From NCBI RefSeq assembly GCF_037975445.1, contig NZ_CP150254.1, positions 2,354,001-2,418,000 on the forward strand: DNA of 64,000 bases, given 5' to 3'. Shown piece by piece: positions 18,385 through 26,961 of the stretch; the stretch's first letter is position 1; each line of letters begins with the position of its first letter. Source of the stretch: Peribacillus sp. FSL P2-0133. GTDB lineage: Bacteria; Bacillota; Bacilli; Bacillales; DSM-1321. A program made the translations under genes and the position numbers. The notes beneath the pieces are model-generated. The model was not told the DNA's origin, did not search any database, and worked only from the letters and a program-made list of their open reading frames with translations.

Positions 18385-18398
18385 TCGGAATCTTCCGA
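18385..18398. promoter_or_regulatory. Inverted repeat upstream of the MaoC gene
   Basis: TCGGAA TC TTCCGA, 38 bases before the MaoC start. It is built from the same TTCCGA/TCGGAA half-sites as the palindrome at 13694, in opposite order, so it could be another site for the sigma-54 activator or for a repressor. Confidence 0.35.
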
Positions 18399-18435
18399 CT
18401 GATAATTCAATCACAAATAAAAGGAGGATGAAATA

Positions 18436-18879
18436 ATGTTTAATAAATATTTCCATCAATATGAAATCGGAGAAACATGGATGTCGAAAGGACGTACTAT
18501 AACCGAGGCTGATTTAGTAATGTTTTCTGCGTTTAGCGGTGACTGGTTTCCCCTCCATACTGATAAGGAGTATGCAGCTAATACACAATTTAAGCAACGG
18601 ATAGCCCACGGAATGCTTATACTTTCGGCTGCAACCGGCTTATTTCATTTTGAACCAGGGATCGTTGTTGCATTTTACGGTTTGGAGAAAGTTCGATTTA
18701 TAAACCCAACTTTTATTGGGGACACGATACATGTAGAATTAAAGGTGATTGACCTTTTTGAAAAGGGCTATCAAGGTGTTGTAACAGTCATCCAAGAAAT
18801 AAAAAAACAAAACGGAGAAACTGTAGCCATAGCTAACATGAAAATAATGGTCATTTCTGATGCCAATGTAAAAGTATAG
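18436..18879 (+). CDS. MaoC-family (R)-specific enoyl-CoA hydratase-like protein
   Basis: A 147-residue single hot-dog-fold protein. The hydratase-2 motif is visible as FSAFSGDWFPLHTDKEYA with the catalytic Asp/His pattern (GDWFPLH), followed by RIAHGMLILSAATGLF. It would hydrate trans-2-enoyl-CoA to the (R)-3-hydroxyacyl-CoA, the opposite stereochemistry to the crotonase in the same cluster. AAAGGAGG precedes the ATG. It lies 200 bases after the permease and may have its own promoter. Confidence 0.88.
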   Translation: MFNKYFHQYEIGETWMSKGRTITEADLVMFSAFSGDWFPLHTDKEYAANTQFKQRIAHGMLILSAATGLFHFEPGIVVAFYGLEKVRFINPTFIGDTIHVELKVIDLFEKGYQGVVTVIQEIKKQNGETVAIANMKIMVISDANVKV

Positions 18880-19596
18880 TAGTCACCTGATTTATTAGGC
18901 GACAAACATAAAAATAATTGAAAAGGTAAAACGAGCTTTGGACTACTATCACTATCATTAGTCTAGTCAATCGAATTAGCTTATGGATAGAAGAGGAATT
19001 CGGAGTGAAAGTATTACCCCAAAATTTAGCACAGAATATAAACGGGCAGTAGGAGGAGGAAACGAAATAACATGCTGCGTTTTTTCTCATTTTTCAGATT
19101 AAGGCAAGCCTATAGACTGGCTTGCCTTCTTTAATGATCTCCAGCTTTTTTAGTTTTTTAAGACATGTAAAAAATATAAAGGGTAACAGAGCTAAAATAA
19201 TAGGAGAAATCGCACTGACGATTCCTCTCTGCATTGACCTGCAACCGCTTGGAGTCCAACATACTGGAATTTTAATTTACTTTTATAAAACCTTTATCCT
19301 TATATTTATTCACATAGTTGCGAACGTTTGGTTCCCTTCGTTTAATCGTTGGCAATTTCACTGATGGTATTACCTGGCAGCAGCATGTATAGTTCGAACA
19401 TTCTTTTGCAATCAGTAGAAAGCATGGCTTAATCTAATCATTCATTTGATTTGAAATCTGTGGCATTTTTATCCTTCCTTTATAAGGTTTTGTTTATTCT
19501 ATACCGAATTTGTCAGAAAATAAATTTCAAGTTCATCTTATATATGAAATCCATAACAATGTTTGTCATAATAAGAAAGTAGGAAGGGGGAATATC
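18880..19596. other. Long non-coding stretch with possible transposase debris
   Basis: No convincing gene. Around 19015-19095 a frame reads TPKFSTEYKRAVGGGNEIT, reminiscent of the start of IS3-type OrfA proteins. On the minus strand around 19330-19420 pieces such as FELYMLLPGNTISEIAND and VRNYVNKYKDKGFI, in shifted frames, resemble transposase helix-turn-helix segments. Both are too broken to assign. A hairpin lies at 19101-19128. Confidence 0.3.
19101..19128 (+). terminator. Terminator-like hairpin
   Basis: AAGGCAAGCC, eight-base loop, GGCTTGCCTT, then CTTTA. Confidence 0.5.
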
Positions 19597-20520
19597 ATGC
19601 TTCGATTATACGGGGCTTTAATCGGCCTTAGTTTGATATGGGGTTTATCGTTTGTTTTCATGAAGTGGCTGCTCCCGCCAGCGGGCATTTGGGGGATTGT
19701 GTTTCTCCGCTGTTTGGCGGGTGCTGTTGTTCTGCTTCCCATTTTATGGTGGAAGCGCAGTGAAATTAACTGGAAATTACCATGGACAGCACTGGTTGTT
19801 GTCGGAATCTTCAATTGCGGATTAGCATGGGGTTTAATAGCTTTAAGTGAAACAGAGATTAACAGCAGCACGGCATCGATTCTTAATGCAACCACTCCGA
19901 TCTGGACGGGGATCATCGGATTTATCATTTTTTCTTATGTGTTAACCGCCCGACAATGGATGGGCATTCTTATCGGTTTTTTCGGAATTCTAGTATTGAT
20001 GGATTTTCAAGTCGGTCAGCTTTTCGGCAAGGAATTCATCGGGATTGGGACAATGCTGCTAGCGTCCACCTGTTATGGTTTTGCCGGCCAATATACGAAA
20101 AGATTTCTTTCCAGTACAAGCATATTGGTCATTACTACGTTTACGCTGCTCACGGGTGCCTTTATCGGTTTGATCGGGATGCTAATAACAGGTCCGATTA
20201 AGCCAGTGATGTTGATGGACCCGCTAACGATTTTCTCCATAGTCGGTCTTGGGTGCTTTGGCTCTGGGCTCGGCCAGCTGATCTATTTCTACATCAATAA
20301 AAATGGCAGCCCAGAGTTAGCCGCAACGGTTACATACCTTATTCCTGCAAGCGCTATGGTTTGGGGGTATGTCCTGCTTGGAGAAGCGATTAATCCTAAT
20401 GTAATTATTGGCCTGCTGATTATTTTCGCAGGGGTTTATCTTTCTTCTAAGAAGTCAAAAGAAAAAGATGGAGCTAACTCTTCATCCGGAAAACAAGGGG
20501 AATTGCGTCATGTAAAATAA
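19597..20520 (+). CDS. DMT-superfamily (EamA) transporter
   Basis: A 307-residue protein with ten hydrophobic segments forming two EamA repeats. The first begins LYGALIGLSLIWGLSFVFMK, the second around the ASTCYGFAGQYTKRF region, and a short hydrophilic tail rich in Lys/Ser ends it. The open frame runs upstream to 19510, but ATG 19597 follows AGGAAGGGGG by six bases and starts just at the first membrane helix. Probably a metabolite or amino-acid exporter; substrate unknown. It stands alone, between the decayed stretch and a terminator. Confidence 0.87.
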   Translation: MLRLYGALIGLSLIWGLSFVFMKWLLPPAGIWGIVFLRCLAGAVVLLPILWWKRSEINWKLPWTALVVVGIFNCGLAWGLIALSETEINSSTASILNATTPIWTGIIGFIIFSYVLTARQWMGILIGFFGILVLMDFQVGQLFGKEFIGIGTMLLASTCYGFAGQYTKRFLSSTSILVITTFTLLTGAFIGLIGMLITGPIKPVMLMDPLTIFSIVGLGCFGSGLGQLIYFYINKNGSPELAATVTYLIPASAMVWGYVLLGEAINPNVIIGLLIIFAGVYLSSKKSKEKDGANSSSGKQGELRHVK

Positions 20521-20536
20521 GATACCAAAACGAAAT

Positions 20537-20572
20537 AGCCCTCACGTAAAGGTTTTGTCTTTACCTGGGGGC
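20537..20572 (+). terminator. Terminator after the EamA gene
   Basis: AGCCC and GTAAAG pair with CTTTAC and GGGCT around a TTTTG loop, ending in TTT. Confidence 0.65.
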
Positions 20573-20765
20573 TTTCGTATTGAAATACGGTCAATTTAGC
20601 AAGACAAGTGATTGATCGTCTTTGCCGCGAATTATAACTATAGATAGTAACCCGTATTCGGAATGGCATTTGCTTTAGAATGGATATTCTGTTTCGATAA
20701 TTCTTTCGAAAGATATTTAGAATTAAATGAAAATTGACAGAGGTTTTTTAGAAGTTATTTTGACT

Positions 20766-20790
20766 TTGAGATATATTAATTTGAGATAAG
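20766..20790. promoter_or_regulatory. Upstream MhqR-like box
   Basis: TTGAGATATATTAATTTGAGATAA contains two TTGAGATA half-sites. The block GATATATTAATT is repeated at 20836, giving direct copies on both sides of the promoter at 20794. Confidence 0.4.
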
Positions 20791-20793
20791 TTG

Positions 20794-20822
20794 TTGACAG
20801 TGAATTTTATTCATGATAAATT
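20794..20822 (+). promoter_or_regulatory. Sigma-A promoter of mhqO
   Basis: TTGACA, 17 bases, TAAATT. The -10 end touches the palindrome at 20822, the classic repressor position. Confidence 0.65.
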
Positions 20823-20856
20823 ATCTTTAAGTAAAGATATATTAATTCAAGATAAT
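20822..20856. promoter_or_regulatory. MhqR-like operator over the transcription start
   Basis: TATCTTT AAGT AAAGATA is a perfect 7-bp inverted repeat, close to the TATCTTGAATTCAAGATA type box described for B. subtilis MhqR. A further half-site TTCAAGATA follows at 20847. No MhqR gene is in this window. Confidence 0.55.
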
Positions 20857-20985
20857 AAAAATTATGTAAAACCTTTTCCAACCCCTTTAATGAATAGCCA
20901 CTCTTCTTGAAGGGGAAATATAGGGGATTAATTCACAAGCTGAACATCCAAAAATTGAATCGTTTTAATTGGGAGGAATTAATTT

Positions 20986-21963
20986 ATGAATGGATTAAAA
21001 GGTATACACCATGTAACGGCCATAACAAGTAGTGCAGAAAAGAACTATGAATTTTTCACAAATATATTAGGAATGCGTTTAGTCAAGAAGACAGTTAACC
21101 AAGATGATATCCAAACCTATCACCTGTTTTTTGCCGACGATGTTGGCGGTCCAGGAACTGACATGACATTCTTTGATTTTCCTGGTATTCCTAAAGGAGT
21201 GCATGGGACTAATGAGATTTCAAAAACATCCTTCCGTGTACCGAATGATGCGGCATTGGAGTATTGGGTTAAGCGGTTCGACCGTTTAGAAGTAAGGAAT
21301 ACAGGAATTCAGGAACAATTTGGTAAAAAGATCATTTCATTTGTGGATTTTGATGATCAGCATTATCAATTGATTTCAGATGAAAACAATGAAGGGGTTG
21401 CAGCGGGGATTCCTTGGCAAAAAGGACCGATTCCCCTGGAATATGCCATTACAGGATTAGGACCAATTTTCATTCGGATTGCCAACTTCGATTACTTTAA
21501 AGAAATGATGGAAAAAGTTCTATTATTCAAAGAAATAGATAAGGAAGGATCATTTCACCTATTTGAAGTAGGGGAAGGCGGGAATGGTGCACAAGTGATT
21601 GTCGAGCATAATTCGATCCTTCCTCAGGCACGGCAGGGTTTTGGGACTGTTCACCATACAGCCTTCCGTGTTGAAGACCGTTCCGTTCTTGAAGAATGGA
21701 TCGAACGAATGGAAAGCTTCCAATTTCATACGTCTGGTTATGTTGATCGTCACTTTTTTGAGTCGCTTTACGTGCGAGTGGCGCCGCAAATTTTATTCGA
21801 ATTTGCCACTGATGGTCCTGGATTTATGGGGGATGAGCCGTATGAAACGCTTGGGGAAAAGTTATCTTTACCACCGTTCTTAGAACCGAAAAGGGATCAA
21901 ATCGAAAAGTTGGTACGTCCCATTGATACAGTAAGAAGCACCAAGGAAATCATTAAAGAATAA
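20986..21963 (+). CDS. mhqO: Ring-cleaving (VOC-family) dioxygenase, MhqO-like
   Basis: A 325-residue protein of two vicinal-oxygen-chelate modules, close to B. subtilis MhqO/MhqA/MhqE. The first metal ligand is in KGIHHVTAITSSA, the second in FGTVHHTAFRVEDR, and the third (Glu) lies in the SLYVRVAPQILFEFATDGPG strand. It would open hydroquinone-type rings, using iron, as part of quinone and electrophile detoxification. GGGAGG precedes the ATG. The promoter region carries MhqR-like boxes, and a nitroreductase follows, mirroring the mhqNOP operon in a different gene order and without the DoxX gene. Confidence 0.88.
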   Translation: MNGLKGIHHVTAITSSAEKNYEFFTNILGMRLVKKTVNQDDIQTYHLFFADDVGGPGTDMTFFDFPGIPKGVHGTNEISKTSFRVPNDAALEYWVKRFDRLEVRNTGIQEQFGKKIISFVDFDDQHYQLISDENNEGVAAGIPWQKGPIPLEYAITGLGPIFIRIANFDYFKEMMEKVLLFKEIDKEGSFHLFEVGEGGNGAQVIVEHNSILPQARQGFGTVHHTAFRVEDRSVLEEWIERMESFQFHTSGYVDRHFFESLYVRVAPQILFEFATDGPGFMGDEPYETLGEKLSLPPFLEPKRDQIEKLVRPIDTVRSTKEIIKE

Positions 21964-22073
21964 TTGACAATCTTTAGCGAATGATATGTTGGTTTATGCC
22001 CATACTAAAACAGGTAGAAATAAAAAATGAAATAATTATTTGAAATAGAAAAAATGCTCTGGAGGAATGAATC

Positions 22074-22673
22074 ATGACAAAAGATTTTTACACGGCGATT
22101 AAAGAGAGACGATCATATTATGGAATCAATAAAGAAGTCCAAGTATCGGATGAGAAAATTAAAGAAATTGTTGAATTTGCGGTAAAACACACGCCATCGG
22201 CTTTTAATTCCCAAACTTCCCGCCTTGTTGTTTTGACAGGATCGGCCCATGATAAGTTATGGGATATTACGACGCAGGCTTTAAGGAAAGCAGTTGGAGA
22301 TAGAGATTTTTCTGGTACTCAACAAAAAATGGATTCCTTTAAAGCGGGATATGGGTCAGTATTATTCTTTGAAGATGAATCTGTTGTGAAATCACTTCAA
22401 GAACAATTTGCAACTTATGCCGATAACTTCCCAATCTGGTCTCAACAAACATCAGGCATGCATCAATTAGTTGTTTGGACTGCACTTGAAGCAGAAGGAT
22501 TGGGAGCAACTTTACAGCATTATAATCCTCTAATTGATGATGAAGTGAAAAAAGAATGGGATGTTCCAAGTAACTGGAAATTGATTGCGCAAATGCCATT
22601 TGGAAATCCAACAGCTCAACCGGGTGATAAAGAATTCAAACCACTTGAGGATCGTATAAAATTTTATAAATAA
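22074..22673 (+). CDS. mhqN: Nitroreductase family protein, MhqN/YodC-like
   Basis: A 199-residue FMN-dependent nitroreductase-fold protein. The FMN contact RRSYYGI (usual RRSxR) near the N-terminus, PSAFNSQTSRLVVL, and the GLGATLQHYNPLID segment are those of the YdfN/YodC/HadA branch. It probably reduces quinones or nitroaromatics. It lies 110 bases after mhqO with TGGAGG before its ATG and no terminator between, so the two genes should form one operon ending at the hairpin at 22701. Confidence 0.87.
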   Translation: MTKDFYTAIKERRSYYGINKEVQVSDEKIKEIVEFAVKHTPSAFNSQTSRLVVLTGSAHDKLWDITTQALRKAVGDRDFSGTQQKMDSFKAGYGSVLFFEDESVVKSLQEQFATYADNFPIWSQQTSGMHQLVVWTALEAEGLGATLQHYNPLIDDEVKKEWDVPSNWKLIAQMPFGNPTAQPGDKEFKPLEDRIKFYK

Positions 22674-22700
22674 AGAGTACTGATAAGAGTAACTTTGTTG

Positions 22701-22728
22701 AGAGCCATTTCTAATTGGCTCTTTTTTG
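22701..22728 (+). terminator. Terminator after mhqN
   Basis: AGAGCCA, eight-base loop, TGGCTCT, then a T-run. Confidence 0.8.
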
Positions 22729-22837
22729 TTTGTGATCATTTGCCCATATTTTTTCAGTATTACAATAAGATAAAATATTTTCACTATATTTTGTTTATTG
22801 CCCTGTGTGGAAAGTGACTATACCTTATGTAAAAGTT

Positions 22838-24181
22838 TTATAAGTAATAATTTTGCTTTTTATTCAATTCTTTAAAAATAAGAGCTATTCCTTGGTCAAG
22901 TTTTTGTATATTTGTATTGGACACGTTTAGTTTTAATATTTTTTCCTGGTGAAAGCCATCTATATAATTTTGGCCCATAGTCTCTACCAGTACTTGTTGA
23001 TTTTGTAAGTTTTTGATGAGGTGAGCACTATTTAAACGATGAGGCAGTACGATATGTGCGTTCATGCATATGGATGCTGGGCGATAAAAGCCTGGAGTAG
23101 AGTACTTTTCCAGAGCATCATATAGCAAGTTTGCACGCCCTAAATAGGAGAGCCGTACCTTGTTTCTATGGCGTTCAAACATACCGCTTTTTATGTAGAT
23201 TTCCAAGGCTGCTTGTGAAATCATGGAACTATCAATATCAGCTGTTCTTTTATATCGTTGAAAGCTGACGGCTAATGGTTTAGGCAATACGGCAACACCT
23301 ATGCGTAGTCCTGGAAACATTATTTTAGAGAAGCTTTTTAAATAAATGACCATTTGATGAGTATCCCCGGAAAAAATGGGGTCTACCTTCATATTCTCTT
23401 CGAAATCTGCTAAATAATCATCTTCTACAATATAGACACCATACTTTACAGCAAGTTTTAGTATCTCTTCTCTGTCCTTTTTAGAGTAAGAAGTCCCTAA
23501 CGGATTATGGAAACGAGGCATCGTATAAAAGAATTTAATTTCCTGAGTGCTAAAAATCCGCTCTAATTCCTCTAAATCAATACCTTCTGCAGTTCGTTGG
23601 ATTCCTAGCACGGAAATCTTGTACGCTTTCAATTGCTCCACAAATAGATGATAACTAGGCTGTTCAACAAGTATATGGGTACGTTCATTTGGAAAAGGGA
23701 TGAACGTTAATAAGGAAAGTGCTTGTTGCACGCCAGAAGTAATGAAAATCTGTTCTTCTTTGGCGAAAACCTGATACTGCTCTAATTGTTTTTGTATCAC
23801 TTTTATTAAAGAGGGTAGTCCTTTTGGAGTGCCATAGATAAACAATTCTTGCTGATAGGTATCGATGGCTTTGTTGATGCAATGTTGAAAGTCATGATAC
23901 GGAAATTGATGCCAAGCGGGAGCGGAAGTAACAAAGTCGATTTCCGCTGTTGGTTCACTTTTACCATCAAATTCTTTTTGAACGACATAATATCCACTTT
24001 TAGGAACTGCGTAGATTAAATGCTTCTTTTCCAATTCTTGCAGAGCTTTCAAAACTGTACTTTTACTACATTGATGTTGTTCGCTTAATTGACGAATCGA
24101 TGGGAGTTTAAAGCCCGCTTTGAGCTGTCCATTCTGGATGAGAGATTCAAATTCATTACACAAAGCTACGTATTTTAACAT
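22838..24181 (-). CDS. MocR-type regulator: GntR HTH fused to PLP aminotransferase fold (YdfD-like)
   Basis: A 447-residue chimera. Residues 1-70 are a GntR winged helix (AGFKLPSIRQLSEQHQCSKS). The rest is a fold-type I aminotransferase domain with ITSGVQQALSLL, the Asp of VEDDYLADF, and the PLP-binding Lys in IYLKSFSKIMFPGLRIG. MocR proteins use the aminotransferase domain as an effector sensor. It is divergent from two EamA exporters, exactly as ydfD and ydfC are in B. subtilis, so it probably activates these exporters in response to an amino compound. GGAGG precedes ATG 24181. Confidence 0.9.
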   Translation of the reverse strand: MLKYVALCNEFESLIQNGQLKAGFKLPSIRQLSEQHQCSKSTVLKALQELEKKHLIYAVPKSGYYVVQKEFDGKSEPTAEIDFVTSAPAWHQFPYHDFQHCINKAIDTYQQELFIYGTPKGLPSLIKVIQKQLEQYQVFAKEEQIFITSGVQQALSLLTFIPFPNERTHILVEQPSYHLFVEQLKAYKISVLGIQRTAEGIDLEELERIFSTQEIKFFYTMPRFHNPLGTSYSKKDREEILKLAVKYGVYIVEDDYLADFEENMKVDPIFSGDTHQMVIYLKSFSKIMFPGLRIGVAVLPKPLAVSFQRYKRTADIDSSMISQAALEIYIKSGMFERHRNKVRLSYLGRANLLYDALEKYSTPGFYRPASICMNAHIVLPHRLNSAHLIKNLQNQQVLVETMGQNYIDGFHQEKILKLNVSNTNIQKLDQGIALIFKELNKKQNYYL

Positions 24182-24197
24182 GAATACCTCCTAAAAA

Positions 24198-24258
24198 CTG
24201 TACCGTTACAGATGCTTCTTATTTGTATTGTATCGTAGTGGAACTTTTAATACGATAC
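24198..24258. promoter_or_regulatory. Two palindromes in the MocR/EamA divergent promoter region
   Basis: CTGTACCGTTACAG (24198-24211) and GTATCGTA, 13 bases, TACGATAC (24230-24258, perfect 8-bp arms). These are the likely binding sites of the MocR protein between the divergent starts at 24181 and 24299. Confidence 0.5.
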
Positions 24259-24298
24259 TAACAACCGGCCGGGTGTTGAAAAGGAGGATTTACTCAAT

Positions 24299-25255
24299 AT
24301 GCCAGAACATAAAAAAGCCTATATTGCGGCGATACTATATGCCTTTATAATTGGATTTTCATTTATTTTTACAAAAATATCATTAATGGAAGCAAGTCCG
24401 TTAGATACATTGGCACATCGATTTACGATGGCTTTTTTGATCGCGATAATTATTAAGCTGTATCGGAGGACATCAGTGAAAATGAGCGCAACCGATACTT
24501 TGAAAATTCTTCCGTTGGTGTTCCTTTATCCAATTTTATTCTTTACATTTCAAGTGTTTGGGCTCGTATATACCTCATCTTCAGAAGCGGGTATTATCCA
24601 AGCGACCATACCAATTTTCACGTTATTATCAGCTTCATTATTTTTGAAAGAATACGCAGGTAAAGGTCAAAAAATTTCCCTTTATTTTTCTGTGATGGGG
24701 GTTATCTTTATCTTTGTCATGAATGACTTGCAACTTGCGGCTCACAGTTTGAAGGGAACGATTCTGATCTTATTATCCTCGATTGCTGCCGCTCTCTATA
24801 ATGTGGTAGCGAGGAAGGTAACAAAGCAATATTCACTATTTACGTTAACTTATGTGATGACGTTCTTTGGTTTTGTGACTTTTAATAGTATGGCCGTCAT
24901 CAACCATATAATTAACCAATCTATTAGTAGCTTTTTATTACCCTTCACAAGTAGTGCATTCCTCATTTCAATCGTATATCTTGGGGGATTATCATCACTG
25001 CTTACTGCTTTTTTATCAAACTATGCATTATCTATATTACCAGCATCTAAAATGAGCGTTTTTAGTAATTTAGCGACATTGATTACGATTATAGCAGGGA
25101 TGATTTTCTTACATGAAGCGATTCATTATTATCATGTTATAGGTGCAATGATTATTCTTGTTGGGGTAATCGGCACGAATTATTTTGGTGGAATTCAATC
25201 AAAGCATATTAGTAAGACTATTGCCGATCCATTGCTGAAAAGAGAGGTAAAGTGA
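24299..25255 (+). CDS. DMT-superfamily (EamA) transporter, YdfC-like
   Basis: A 318-residue membrane protein with ten predicted helices in two EamA repeats (YAFIIGFSFIFTKISLMEAS at the start; TILILLSSIAAALYNVVARK opening the second). Divergent from the MocR regulator and followed with no gap by a second EamA gene. As with YdfC in B. subtilis, it is probably an amino-compound exporter switched on by the MocR protein. Confidence 0.87.
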   Translation: MPEHKKAYIAAILYAFIIGFSFIFTKISLMEASPLDTLAHRFTMAFLIAIIIKLYRRTSVKMSATDTLKILPLVFLYPILFFTFQVFGLVYTSSSEAGIIQATIPIFTLLSASLFLKEYAGKGQKISLYFSVMGVIFIFVMNDLQLAAHSLKGTILILLSSIAAALYNVVARKVTKQYSLFTLTYVMTFFGFVTFNSMAVINHIINQSISSFLLPFTSSAFLISIVYLGGLSSLLTAFLSNYALSILPASKMSVFSNLATLITIIAGMIFLHEAIHYYHVIGAMIILVGVIGTNYFGGIQSKHISKTIADPLLKREVK

Positions 25256-26140
25256 ATGAATAAATATGTGTTGTTACTGTTGATTAGTGGTATATGGGGA
25301 TCTCAATTCTTCTTTATTGCATTAGTCATAGAAAATGTTGGGGTTATTACATTGTCAGCCATCAAAGCATGTATCGGCGGTATCTGTTTACTCTTCTTTG
25401 GTTTTTTTTTATCAAAAGAAGAGCGAAGAGTACCTAGGAGTTATTATAAATGGTATATAATCATTGCTTTTTTCGAGGTTGTACTACCATTCGTGTTTAT
25501 TGCACAAGGCCAGAAATCGGTGCCTAGCAGTTTCGCAGCGGTGCTGATTGGAATGGTTCCCGTCTTTACCATCCTCCTTTTACTAGCATTTTTCAAAAGA
25601 AAAAGCACAAAGCCGGAGATTACAAGTATCCTATTCGGATTTGCAGGTATTGTCTTCCTTTCCTGGCCAACACAAGGATTCCAAGACCATTCTAACAGTA
25701 TTCAGGGTAACATCCTATTGATATTGGCTGCCATGAGTTTTGGATTATCATTGATTTTGATGGAGAAATTAAACGAGGGATCTTCCGTTATTCATATGAG
25801 AAATGTATTGCTGATTGCCAGTGCATTGCTCATTCCCATGTCCCTTTTGTTTGAGCAATCTTTCAAATTGGATTTAGCACGATCTCAATCTATCTACTTA
25901 GCGATTTTAGGCATTTTCCATGCAGGTGTTGTTTATGCATTATTTAATAGGCTGATTCGGCAAGAAGGCGCATTATTTACTTCATATAGTAATTATATAG
26001 TGCCTGTCATCGGAATGATTTTAGGCTTTTTCCTTTTACATGAAGCGTTGTCTATTCATCAGTTGATTGGAATGGGTATAATTATGATGTCATTAGTTTT
26101 TTTAGACGGAAAAATAATAACCAAGTTGATAAGAAAGTAG
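25256..26140 (+). CDS. DMT-superfamily (EamA) transporter
   Basis: A 294-residue ten-helix EamA protein. Its ATG directly follows the stop of the previous gene, with GAGAGG as ribosome binding site, so the pair is translationally linked. The two are only distantly alike. They may act as separate exporters or as a paired transporter; which is true cannot be read here. The operon ends at the long hairpin at 26303. Confidence 0.86.
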   Translation: MNKYVLLLLISGIWGSQFFFIALVIENVGVITLSAIKACIGGICLLFFGFFLSKEERRVPRSYYKWYIIIAFFEVVLPFVFIAQGQKSVPSSFAAVLIGMVPVFTILLLLAFFKRKSTKPEITSILFGFAGIVFLSWPTQGFQDHSNSIQGNILLILAAMSFGLSLILMEKLNEGSSVIHMRNVLLIASALLIPMSLLFEQSFKLDLARSQSIYLAILGIFHAGVVYALFNRLIRQEGALFTSYSNYIVPVIGMILGFFLLHEALSIHQLIGMGIIMMSLVFLDGKIITKLIRK

Positions 26141-26302
26141 TATTTTATTATATGTGCTCTGGTCCGATATCTTTAATTGTACTAATTAACGCAGTAAGTT
26201 TAGAATTCGTATATTTAACGAATCCAAAATGAGAAAAGGGGAGCAGGTTTAATATATCTTTGTAAGACCATTTTTTGTTTTTTGATCCGCAAATGATTTA
26301 CA

Positions 26303-26350
26303 TAGTAGAAGAAGCATCTGCTGAGGTTAATCCAGATGCTTCTTCTACTA
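26303..26350. terminator. Bidirectional terminator
   Basis: Perfect 18-bp arms (TAGTAGAAGAAGCATCTG and complement) between the converging EamA and MFS genes. Confidence 0.8.
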
Positions 26351-26403
26351 AAAGGGGTAACTGATTTATTAGCGCTAACCAGAAATAAATGCTTATATTT
26401 TAT

Positions 26404-26961
26404 TTATTCTGCATTAGATAGTGAAGCGTTTTTATCTATCTTCATTACAATAAATCCACTCCAGGCAAACATTAAGGAAGCAATGTAAAAGATGCTGCCG
26501 ATCGTTAAAAAGTCGACTAAATATCCGGTTGCAATCACCGCAGCTGCAGCACCGATGGATGTCCAAACATGGTAGTTTCCAATTTCCTCACCCGCTGTTT
26601 TCTTCGTAACATATCTTGCAAGTACTGTTTTTTCTGTGTTTTTTTGTACTGCCCCAAGTACCCCCATAATGATTTGCAGGAGATAGACATGCCAAATTTC
26701 ATATGCGAGAGGAAAGGCAAGAAGGATTAGTGCCATCCCCCATGAATAGACCAGGAGAAATGCTTTGTCACCGGCTTTGTCAGTGAATTTTCCGATTAAA
26801 GGATAGCTAAGTGCTGCAGTCAGTGAGAATATTCCATATGCCCAACCGAATTGCGAATAACTGGTGCCTACATTTTTGATTAGCAAAATATAAAAAGGGA
26901 AAATCATGCTGGCAGCCATTCCAACAGTGCCTTGGTAAAAAACGAAACGTTTATAATTCAT
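26404..26961 (-). CDS. Half-size MFS-type membrane protein (YitZ-like)
   Basis: Only 185 residues with about six membrane helices, corresponding to one half of a usual major facilitator. The MFS loop is visible as YPLIGKFTDKAGDKAF (the GxxxDxxG type motif). The start overlaps the stop of the oxidoreductase gene by four bases with normal coupling, so the short form looks original rather than broken. A half-size protein would need to dimerise. The next-door yitY-type gene gives the same order as yitY-yitZ in B. subtilis, as far as I recall. Confidence 0.8.
   Translation of the reverse strand: MNYKRFVFYQGTVGMAASMIFPFYILLIKNVGTSYSQFGWAYGIFSLTAALSYPLIGKFTDKAGDKAFLLVYSWGMALILLAFPLAYEIWHVYLLQIIMGVLGAVQKNTEKTVLARYVTKKTAGEEIGNYHVWTSIGAAAAVIATGYLVDFLTIGSIFYIASLMFAWSGFIVMKIDKNASLSNAE

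Noticed and set aside
19122..19364. 80-residue open frame in the long gap
   Set aside because: Starts within a terminator-like hairpin, lacks a ribosome binding site, and the opposite strand carries transposase-like fragments, so it is probably not a gene.
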